From contig OX336342.1 of NCBI GenBank assembly GCA_946902875.1, forward strand, positions 12,269,523-12,333,522: a stretch of 64,000 bases of DNA, written 5' to 3'. Under the pieces are notes generated by a model. It did not search any database and was not told where the DNA came from. It saw only the letters and a program-made list of their open reading frames with translations. This document shows, piece after piece, positions 47,901-59,900 of this stretch (position 1 is the stretch's first letter; each line of letters starts with the position of its first letter). The DNA is from Nematopogon swammerdamellus (Eukaryota > Arthropoda > Insecta > Lepidoptera > Adelidae). A program made the position numbers and the translations under genes.

Positions 47901-50900
47901 TTCAAATATCATCGCTTAGGGCGCCTCTAGTAGGGGGCGCGGGCGGTAGGTATTTGATGCTCTGTGGTTTTGAACCATGATAAATTTTGTCAGATGTGAC
48001 GTGGTATCGAGATACGATTGTTTTTCTTTATTTAAAAATTACCAAATCCCAGCTATAAACCCTTGTAACTTTTTTGTTTATGATTGTATCAGCACGAAAT
48101 AAAATTTATTGAATTTTACGATGTATCCTTGTTCTAGAAAAAATATTATTTGATGAAGTTAATACCATGAAAAGGACTTATGACCTCCCAAAATCCGAGA
48201 ACGAGTAAAAATATGACATAATCTTAATTTCTTAATTAATAAAAAAAAAACGAAACAGCAGTTGAGTGCTTAATTTCCATGTTCATTTCCTTTTAAAAAT
48301 TTCGCTAGTTTACGCCCTTTCCAACGGTATACCACATGTCATACAAATAATTATAATATGTGGATATAAAAATAAACTAGCTTTTCCCCGCGGCTCCGCT
48401 CGCGTGAAATTCGTATGCTCCACGCCGTCATAACATGTGGTATACTGTTAGAAAGGGCGTAAACTAGCGAACTTTTTAAAAGAAAATGAAGCTATCAATT
48501 GCTTTCAGTTTTTTTTAATGAATTAAGAAATTAAGATTATGTCATATTTTTACTCGTTCTCGGGATTTTGGGAGGTCATAAGTCCTTTTCATGGTATTAA
48601 CTTAAGCAAATACCATTTTTTATAGAACAAGAATACATCGTAAAATTCAATAAATTTTATTTCGTGCTGATGCAATTATAAACAAAAAAGTTACAAGGGT
48701 TTAAAGCTGGGATTTTGGTAATTTTCAAAAATAAAGAAAAAAAATCGTATCTCGATACCACGTGACATTTGACAAAAGGCATCATGGGTAAAAACGTTGC
48801 AAATGACCCCACTTACCTACAAAAAATGTTTGTCGGTCGATGTGCCGAACATCTTGTATACACACACAATATAAAATCATTCTGTCAACTGAACTCGAAT
48901 ATGTTGATTGTACTCCATCTCTATGTACATTTATATTCCAACCAAACACAAATTTACATATTTATCCTTTGATAAAATGGAATGACATCATTATCTTGTA
49001 ACAATTATCTGTATTTGATATTATATATAGTATAAAAAATCAAATATACATAATTGTTACAAGAACTTTATCAAACCTTTTCATTGCAGCGCACCAGTAC
49101 AGCTGTTGACCCTTCAGTTGACGAGGAAAATTCGACAACAGGTAAGTAATGAAATGACAATTAAAACATACTTCGTATTTATTATCAGGTTCCTGTTATC
49201 TATTATAAGGTTCCGTATCCATGCGGAAGCTACTAAGCTTACGTCGTTCTGTCTGTCTATCTTTCAGTCCGTCCGTCCGTCCGAGTGCTGTATATCTTTT
49301 GAACGCTACCTAATAGGTAGCCGGTTGAAATGTTCACAGAATATGTGTTATTAAGGCGGATAAAAAAACTGAGACGTAAAAAATTAAGGGAGGTCCCCAT
49401 ATAAGAATCGCGCTAAGAATAAATTACAAAATATTCTCGCTACTAAATAATAGATGGCGTCACAGGTACTGCATCGCAAACAGACAAAAGATACACGGAT
49501 ATGTTTCTTGACAGGTATGGTATAGCGAATCTACGGAACCCTCCGTGCGCGAGTAAAACTCACACTTGAACGATTTTTTTTTCCATTTCTTCTCTTGGTG
49601 TTTTACGGACGAATATATCTTCTTTGAATGTTCTTTGACATGAACTTGAAGAAAAACTCGTTCGTAAAATGTTCCTTAATACCTAAAATTCTTTAGTTCC
49701 TTAGAACTGTTAAAATGTTTCATAAATACTTTTTATCAAAAAAAAGTTTTCTTTCAGATAATCCACCAAGTTACAAGCCACCGTGGTATTATTCGAGTAA
49801 GTTCTGTAAATTACTTATTTCTTTAAATTCAACCGTGTGGTGTACCTCCGAGGTGAAACTATAGCCGTCTTCCTCTGGGGGTGCAATTTTTGCAAAAATG
49901 GAAAAATGTTTCCTGAATTTTTTTATGAAGAAAGTAAAAAAAAAATTGCTCAAAATTTTAAGTCGTAGCACAAAAGTTGTTCAGCTTCATGTGAAGAAAG
50001 CCATTTTTAGTACTAACAACTATATTAATGTAAGCCTGCTTATGAATATGCCTGATGGTTAATGTAAAATTAAGTCATTTTAATTAAACGTGCAGATATG
50101 GGGGCGTGGCTGAAAAACTACCCATCGTGCTGCGGGCGCGCGCAGTCGCCGGTGAGTGTGGCGAGGGCGCTGGTGCGCGTGCGCGGCGCTCGCCCCCTAC
50201 TCTTCAAGCACTACGACGAGCTTCCCTCTGAGATGACACTGCGCAATGACGGAACAAAGCGTGCGTATCGTTTGTGCAACAGGAAAAGAACACACGAAAA
50301 GCACTGGCACGTTACCGAGTCGCGGCAGGAACGTAATAGTGGTGACATCGTGAATCTGGCAGCCGGTGCAGTCAACTCGTGCGGCCTATTCACCTCCCTA
50401 AAAACAGAGGCGATATCGAGGGCAGTGGTGGGGAGAGCCCTAGATCGCTTCCTAGCTCGCTGCAAAATCGCTACAAATCCGTTATGGGTGGCTGAGTCAG
50501 AGGGGCCAAAGCACATGCTCCGACCAGCCAATATCACCTCCGAGAAGGCAGGTGCCATACCGGAGACTTCCCTTTGGATTGCTGGCTATACTATACTATC
50601 CCTTTTGAATAATGGAGAATACAGCCGAGGCTGCTATGCGGCCATCTTGCATCCAGTGCAGTGGTACCAACCCAGTCGGCTACAATTTCAGCCAACCATC
50701 TAGTAAGGGGCAAGGGAAGGGACCTACAGTTTTACATCGGTTCCGAACGGTGAATCAGCAGGTAAATTTTCCCACTTACTACCCCCGCCACCAATGCCAC
50801 GATATCGGGACATAAGTAGCCGGGTTTAGATTACAAACAACACTAAAATTGTTCAGTATTGAAATCGAACACATGATTTTCAATAAATCCTCGAGATATT

Positions 50901-53900
50901 CTCCAGATCATAAATGGTCCGTGCTTCAGATTTAAAAGTGTATTACTTTCACACTAGCTAAACATATTCTACAACGGAGCCGTTCGTGACTTTACTGATG
51001 TTTCTAGTGGTAAGTTTGACCAAGGACTAAACTCTACTGACTGAAAACTAGAAAGGAACATTCTAAAAGGGCACCTACTATATTGATTTTGAATAGATAA
51101 TACATACGAGTACTCCTCTGGAAATTTAATTCATTCCTTATTTCCTTCTCTCGGATCCGGCCCGAGGGTAGGCAGGCCCTCATGTTAACCCGTTTGAAGT
51201 GTAATTAATTAATTAGTAGGTACCTACTGAAAACGGTTTGTTCCTTACTCGACCCAAGACAACTTCGCCCACATCGGGAGCCGTCAGTGCATTACGGAAG
51301 TTTGAATTACACGGAACTAAAGCTAATTAACTATTCATCCGAATTAATTACTGTAGCGACAAAACAATTCAATTACATCGAAGGTCATCAGTCACTATTA
51401 GGGAAACAAGAACAATCCGTCAAATTTCAGAAGGTGAATGAGAAGGACCAATGAGCTGTCTTTTACAATTTGTTAGATTAAATTTAAAAAAATACTATCA
51501 CCATACACATCCGGACACCTTCTTTAGAATGTAAATTTTATAACATCACTTTTATTGTTCCGTCCGTACCATAATTTTAAAAAGGAACACTTTATGGCCT
51601 CACTCTGATGTCTGTCTGTCCATCAGTCCGTCTGCCACAATCTCCCAGAGCCAAACGGCACTACCTAGGTAGCTAGAAACATGACATTTAGTATTAGTTA
51701 AACGTTACCGCCTACTTTATGGCCCAACGCTGTGTCTTCCCATTATCACCCATATACCTATAATTATCAGGTTATAAAAAAAAAATCAAAGAATTCAACC
51801 TCATCAAATGGAACGTCTAATAAAAGTAACTTTTGAGAGTACCTGCTTTCCGTCTTGGTCACTCACTACTCACGAGGGCCTGCAACCACTGAAGCACAGC
51901 CGCGTCGGTACATTGTCAGCCTCCAACGGTCGAGCGGTCACCCATCCCAGCACTGACCGCGCTCAGCGTTGCTTAACAACAGTCGACTGACCGCACCACT
52001 GAGCTACCGAGGCTGACGAATTTCCTTATCCCTTAGTCGACTTTTACGAGATGCGACGGGGAGAGATGCAGTGGGGTTATTCTTTTTAAGTACCGGCCCC
52101 ACACGGTACAATATATTACACGGTATATTATATGATACATATGTTAAGATACCTTTAGTTACTTCAATAGAGGTACCCAAATAACTATTCGAAAAATTTT
52201 CATTCTCGTGCTTTTCAGCAACCCGAAAATTTTCATAAATCGTATCTATCTGTCTTTGAATTCATTTACACTTCGAAGTAGAGAAAATTATGTTAATTCC
52301 AGAGACCCGCAATTCTCCCACAGATCGATACTCCACCGACCTTCTGCAGCGAAGCTCAAGTAAACACACTCGAAATTGATAGACGCAAGCGGCTCGATCA
52401 CATTTATTTTACGGCTGTTGGACGCTATAAACACAACACACAATGATTTCCGATACTAAACTACGTATGCCAGGAATGTCGCGTGTCGAGGCAACGGATG
52501 AAATAATAATTTTGTTGGTTTTTTCTCTACTAGATCATAATTTATTCCGCTAGCAAATTCAGAAAAACAATTATGTTGAATATGAACCACAGAACAGCAA
52601 TCGGCGGTGGCGCCTTGCCCCGGACCGGTTTACTTTCTGTGCAATCAGAATTTATAATCGTAAAATGTCAGTGGTATTTTTTACACTGTACGAGCATTTG
52701 GTATGAAACTAGGAGCACAGAACGATGGCACAGAATACTTAGGAGTAGGAGCCATCATGGTGATGTGGTATATACACTTTGACAGACCCCAGCACCGTGA
52801 CTTAATGGAATCGTGGGTCGGATCCTTTACAGCGACAGACCTGTTTGAGGCTTTGCAAGTTTAAATTTACAAATCCATAGGTGCAGGGACTAGGGACCTT
52901 CCGTTATTGTGAGCGGTATATGTACAGCTTCTGTTTACATTAGTATCACTTTAGATTTCTAAATCATAGGTAAATTACTGAGTTGTTTATTTGATTGCTG
53001 CTTTACGCTATTAGGACAATGAAAAGCCCCGAGTTGTAGTTACACTGTTCCATCCCATGGTACCTAGGAACATAATAACATTTAATCAATATGTACACCT
53101 TCCTTAATACCAAACGTTTTCCCGCGTGATTACATTTAAAAATAATTTATTACAGGTGGAAAATTAATTAACGCGAGTGCTTAATTTACTGTGAGCTCGA
53201 AGCAATAAAAATTCCTTTACTTCGCTTCCTGCTTGAGAATCGAGGGGAACGCGCTTCTTTGTTATTACCTAGCTATTTTACGAACAACGTAAATATACAT
53301 AAACCTTAAGTATCTAATTTTACTTAATTTGTAGCAACATCTGGGAGAACAATTTAAAACAACGAAATGTTTTGTCTGAATTATGATTACATAAGGCATT
53401 AGACAGACAAGTGCGAATCAAAACATATCTACATATATATATATTTTTTTTTTGCATTGAAATAAAAAAAAAATATTATATGGCGAACTATGAACGTAAG
53501 ACAAATTGGAACAACTTTTTTTGAAATAAACGAAATTAGTATTCAATAATAGTTTAAAAATTTGCTAAACCTGAATTGTTGAGTTGAATGTTGAGTATGT
53601 AATTGAATGGCAATGATGATTGTTTAGTGGTGTTGAGCGGGCGGTGGACGCGAGACAGCTGGCCGTCACTATGGGGCGGGGCGGCGCACTCTCGCCGCTA
53701 CTTCTTCCACTCGGCAGAGCTGCACTGGCCCTCCGAGCACCGAGTTGGCATACAGCAGTTCCCTCTAGAGCTCCAGGCCGTCCACGTGGCCGCAGAGTAT
53801 AGCGACTTCGAAGCCGCTATCAATGCAGTCGATGCAGAAGCACTCCTCATCGTGTCCTATCTTTACGTAGTATGCATTTCTACACCTACTTAATATGTAC

Positions 53901-56900
53901 TTAATTATTAGTCCTAGCATAATTTATAACATTTTCGCTGAGATCACTATCAGTATTATCGCGAGGAGAGGTGTCGACTGTACCTTGGTCCCTCAGCACA
54001 GCCACCCATTTTGGTTTAAGTACATAAACAAAATTTAAGTCGGTCAAGTGCGAGTTTTACTCACGCACGGAGGGTTCCGTAGATCCGCTATGCCATACCT
54101 GTCAAAAAACCATATCCGTCTATTTTTTGTGAAATGTAAAATGCATGTGGCGCCATCTATTATTTAGTACCGTGAATATGTACTTATCGTTTCTGAGTCT
54201 TCTATGGTGACCCCCTTAAGAGCGTTCCGTGCAAAATGACAGGCGACGGTGCTGCCACTCAAGTAAATAATAAGCCATAACTGGAAAAAACAAGCCATGA
54301 AGCTGTAGTTGATTTTGATTATGATATTCTAAGATACTGGAAACAGTTTTGTATTGCTCTGATTATTATCCATAAACATAATAACGGAATACGGTAGCCA
54401 TCGAAATCCGTTATAATGATTGTGCATAAACTGAGCTATACAAACCTGTTTTCTGTTGCAGTTTAAGAGATATATATATAGGTATTATTTGAAGGGTCAA
54501 GGGGAAGAAGGCGCTAAGTCCATTTTTTTGATAAACAGAGGTTTTGATGCAGTCGTGTAGAATTTTAAAGGCCCTATAAACCTGCCAAACAGACCAAGCG
54601 TAAAAGGCGCTGAGTCTCGAATAATTGCAGTTTGAAATTATTGCGAACAGGGAAACAAGGTGCCAAGTCCAGCCGAAACAGGGAAAGAACGGGCTAAGTC
54701 CAGTTTATTATTAGGTATCCTTTGCCTGAATTGAGGATTTTTTTTTTTAGTCTATGGTGTTTTTAGAACTTTCATAAGATGACTTGTCACTGCTGTCAGT
54801 TGTAAACAGCTGATTTCTCTTGCTGTCAGTATTGCAAACAGATTTCATGTGGAGTTCGAAGGTTTAAGTGTGTTTTTGATGGGAATAACGGAAATAATAG
54901 ATAACACCGACGATTCAGTGTCGGAAGACAGAAGAAGAAGTAAATAACAAAAATAAGTCTGTTTCTGTCTCATTTTGTGTGTTTTTGGTAGTAAAACCTT
55001 TAAAAAATTTCATGACTATTACTTTATAAAACTGGGAAAAAAGGTGCCATGTTAGAACTTAGCACCTTCTATGGCTTTTTATTAGGAGTTAGCATGAATT
55101 TTAATCATTTTCTTCGTGAAGATATTTTAAAATAACATTTGTAACTATATATTCCAAATAAATGATAGTCACAAGATATAATAGCACATACACAATGCAA
55201 ATTAAATCTTAAATAACCATGTTTCCAAATCTCTAAACTTTAAAATTCGTTTCCTGAACAAAAGTTGAAAATGGACTTAGCGCCTTCTTCCCCTTGACCC
55301 TTCATTTACTTGAGTGGCAGCACCGTCGCCTGTAATTTTGCACGGAACGCTCTTAATTTTTGTACTAGTTGCTTTTTTAGGTTTTCGTATCCCTACGGAA
55401 GCCTATTATTAAGCCTACGCCGTCTGTCTGTCTGTCTGTCCGTCCGTCTGTCCGAGGGCTGTATCTCTTGAACCGTAATAGCTACCCCGTTGAAATTTTC
55501 ACAGAATATGTGTTATTATGGCGGATATAACAACAAATAATAAAACATAGAAAATTAAAAAATTAAGGGGGGTGCCCATACAAGAAACGTGTTTTTTTTT
55601 CAATGTTTTTTATTGTGTTGCGGAAACCTCGGTGCGCGAGTCCGACTCGCACTTTTTTTTATTATTTGTTGGCATATCCGCCATAATAACACAAATTCTG
55701 TGAATGTTTCAACCAGCACAGACAGTATTAGTGAATCATTCGCCACCATCCAACTCCTGTCTGTTCTTGGGCGTCAATTCGGGAATGCCTGACAAAACCT
55801 CGTTCGCTTTCGCTATTCTTACTCCATGCCATTGCTGCTGAAGACGTCATTTTCTGTCTACTTTTTGTGACTTTTGCACTCATCAATTTCTTATTGGATT
55901 AATATTATCATGTTCATTCAACGACGGCCTTTTTATGTAATCCGGTATGGTTGGCTGAGTCAGAGTGGCCAGAACACATGCTCCGACCAGCCAATATCAA
56001 CTATTCCGGTTAGTTCGTGTGTCTCAGCCTTGCTTTAGATACTTAGCTGAGGGCTGACGATTTTTCCCAGCGGCAACACTCTCTCGACTATTTCTATGTT
56101 GAAGTAGCCAGCGATTTCGCACAGTGTCTGCATGAAAGTATACGATATCTGCCGAGAAAGTGTGTACGGAAGGGAAATTTATGCGCGTATGAATTTGTAT
56201 CACTAAAGAATTTACATCAAAGTTAATACGAGGATAATCAGACGCTGATGTAAAGTTACGCTCCAGTTCGTAATTGGGGACTTTTATGCATACATACATA
56301 CATACATATCACACACGCTGAATCCCGACAATCGGGGTAAGCAGAGTAATCGGTGTTGTGCTGCAAGAACTCTGTTAAATTACAGCACAACACCGACCAC
56401 CACGTTTCGCAAAGTATTCGAACAAGATTCAATCGATCTAGCAGCAAGTAAGGCACGAAGACCCACCTGCTGCATGAGTCGGTGGAAGTACCGTACTTTT
56501 ATGCAGTTTCGAGATAATCACCAAGGGGAGATACTGATTAGAATAATGTCATAATAATATTCACTTATATTTTTTACCTAGGTAAAAACAAATTATTTAA
56601 TACGTCTAGAGACGTATGGGACATTATTCATGATCATGAAGTTCCGGGAAATGGTATTCGAAATGACGCGCGCTTTATCAATTTCGAAAAACTTTTATTT
56701 CTCAGGTTGGTACACCTTTCCCCGACGCTTCTGACAAAGTTGAGCGCGATCTGTATTATTAGTAGTCGTTTGGCGCCTTTATACATAGGTATGTAAATGT
56801 TTGCACTTTTTCGCATCTCAAAGAAGTTGAAGATACACATAGTAATGGTGGACACCCTTCAACATCGACAACCGATGATATCATAGAAAAAGTTCAGGAA

Positions 56901-59900
56901 ATCGTGCTCGAAATCATGTCATGCAATCCTCAGAGAGATAGCTACAGCCAATAAGGAGTGTTACCAGGCCGTAATGAAGCGTTTGAGATATGCCGCGCGT
57001 AGAAGACTACTGGAATTGTGGGAACAACTCTTGGATTTTGCACCGTGACAACGCTCCGTCTTACAAAGCGCGCATTTGTGCGTTACCGACTATTTAACCA
57101 AACACGTCATAAATACCATCCAACATGCACCGTATTCTCCAGGATATGGCACCCTGTGACATTTTCCTGTTTTCAAAACTTAAATTACCGCTTCGTGGAA
57201 ATATGTTTTCGAGCATAGATGAAATGAAAGAAAATGCGACGAAGACATTGCAAGCCATTTCATCGGACTATGAAAAGTACTTTGATGAATGGGTTAAGCG
57301 TTGGCGTATGTGCATCGCTTCAGATGGTTATTTTGAAGGCGATAAAGTAAATTACCCGAAAATTTATAAAAAAAACTGTTTTATTTACCAATTCCCGGAA
57401 CGTTTTGATCCTAGTATGTAATATGTCCGAGGCGTTTATTATGTTCATTCAATAACGGTCTCACTATCAATCACACATCAGCTAATAACATTGTATTGTG
57501 ATAGTTATCGCAAATTCCATGGTCCTCTTAAATATTATACGAGTGGCCAGACTTCACGTCGTCGTTATATGAATTTACTAGCTGTTGCCCGCGGTTTCGC
57601 TCGCGTGAAATTCGTATTTCAAAGAAGAGTAACTAAGGGCGGGGCCGACGGCCGAGCTGGATTCAGGTAAGTGATAAACCTTCCCGAGGAAAGTGAGTAA
57701 CTAAAGGCGAGGCCGAAGGCGGAGTTGCGTTCATGTAAACGATAAACCTTCTCGAAGAAAGTAAGTAACTGAGAGGGAGGCCGAAGGCCGAGCTGCGTTC
57801 AGGAATAAACCTTTTCGAAGAAAGTAAGTAACAAAGGGCGAGGCCGAAGGCCGAGCTGCGTTCGGGAAGACCATAAACCGTCTCGAAGAAAGTAAGTAAC
57901 TGAGGGCGAGGCCGAAGGCCGAGCTGCGTTCAGGAAGACCATAAACCTTCTCGAAGAAAGTAAGTAACTGAGGGCGAGGCCGAAGGCCGAGCTGCGTTCA
58001 GGAAGACCACAAACCATCTCTAAGAAAGTATGTAATTAAGGGCGAGGCCGAAGGTCAAGCTGCGTTCGGGAAGACCATAAATCTTCTCGAAGAAAGTAAG
58101 TAACTGAGGGCGAGGCCGAAGGCCGAGCTGCGTTCAAGAATAGGATAAACCTTTTCGAAGGAAATAAGTAACATAGGGCGAGGCCGAAAGCCGAGCTGTG
58201 TTCAGGAAGACGATAAACCATCTCTGAGAAAGTAAGTAATTAAGGGCGAGGCCGAAGGCCAAGCTGCGTTCGGGAAGACCATAAACCTTCTCGAAGAAAG
58301 TAAGTAATTAAGGGCGAGGCCGAAAGCCGAGCTGCCTTCAGGAAGGCGATAAACCATCTCTAAGAAAGTAAGTAATTAAGGGCGAGGCCGAAGGCCAACC
58401 TGCGTTCAGGAAGAGGATAAACATTTTCAAAGACAGTAAGTAACTATAGGCGAGGCCGAAGGCCGAGCTGCATTCAAGAAGAGGATAAAACTTTTCGAAG
58501 AAAGTAAGTAATATTTAAGCACAGTAAACTAATTAAGAACCTCTTTGTATACTACATTTCTGGTACGGCCCTCATCTGCGAATATCACCAGATTGCTTGC
58601 GGAACTGACTCTCGAACAGGCCACATAAAACTGTCCGTGAGAAAATCAGTCCTCTCTTAAGTCCACTCCGGCCATCTGCAGCGTTTGCCCCTGAGCTTTA
58701 TTTATAGTCATAGCGAAACAGACTTTAAGGGGGAACTGCAGTCTTTTTAACTCAAATGGGTATTCTGACGGTATTAAAGGTATTCGAGGTATGAATACCC
58801 TGAAACATCTCATTGTTTATTTATGATGAATAGCTATAATTATGATTTTCAAGTTCCTACCTTTAAAAAAACCGATACTCCCATACAAACTGTCACCTCC
58901 CATTCCCCCCCCCCCCCCCCCCCCCCTTAAAATGTGAAAATCCAAAAACCCTGAAACACGTCATTATTTATTTATGATGAATAGCTACATATAATTATGA
59001 TTTTCAAGTTCCTACCTTTAAATAAACCGATACTCCCTTACAACATTTCGCCCCCCATTTCCCCCCCTTAAAATGTGAAAATCCAAAAACCCTGAAACAC
59101 CTCATTATTTATCTATGATGAATAGCTATAATTATGATTTTCAAGTTCCTACCTTTAAAAAACCGATACTCCCATACAAACTGTCATCCCCCATTTCCCC
59201 CCCTTAAAGTTAAAATTTCCAAAAATCCTTTCTTAGCGGATGCTTACGTTATGAAATAAACCTATGTTCCAAATTTCAGCTTTCTAGACTTAGTAGTTTT
59301 GGCTGTGCGTTGATAGATCAGTCAGTCAGGACAAACAATTTTATAAGTATAGATTGAGAGATTTAAGTATAGGAAATAGATAAAACGTGCTGCGAATCAC
59401 AAACATATGAAATTGTTTCAACTAAAATACGTATCTACGAATGATAACAGACTATTATTCGATAGTGGCAAACAAACATATCCATTAAATTCATACACAT
59501 GGCATCAGCGTTGCTCAAGATATGGCGCTATCAATGATGGATTGAATTCTTTCCAAGACTTACCTAATCGATAACGTAATACCTGCGCATCACTATCTTC
59601 AAAATGTAGGTAAATTGTATAGCGATTAACTGAAATGTTCTAGCAATTGAAAAATTATTAATCGTGGCAAGAGTAAGGTGTGGCCTAAGTAACGTAAGGT
59701 GTGACCTATAATGGTTCTCAAATACAGGGCAGTGCAGTTAAAATATACCAATCAAATCTAGATTTGCGTCATACTTTTAGGATTTAGGGCATACTTTTAT
59801 GATTACTTTAGAATCAGAATACACCAAGGCAGATCAGCTTTTGTTGACCAACATGCCGCCAGCGCGGGCGCACGCTCTTTGTTTACATCAATGTCACTCA

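Larger units (their letters stand above)
47460..48945. mobile_element. Large inverted repeat element, left arm interrupted
   Basis: Outer sequence GGAATATAAATGTACATAGA (47520) and its complement (ends 48940); TTCGGCACATCGACCGACA and its complement; GGAGGTCATAAGTCCTTTTC on the right and complement on the left; centre near 48385. The left arm contains a 296-bp insertion (47672-47967). The centre holds a Helitron end (48375-48410). Confidence 0.85.

Noticed and set aside
50098..50703. A 201-codon frame as one protein
   Set aside because: Only the first 54 codons are carbonic anhydrase; after the donor at 50261 the frame runs by chance through an intron and a repeat.
57799..58221. Minus-strand frames with repeated [13 protein letters not shown] sequence
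   Set aside because: Translation of the 68-bp repeat array, not a gene.
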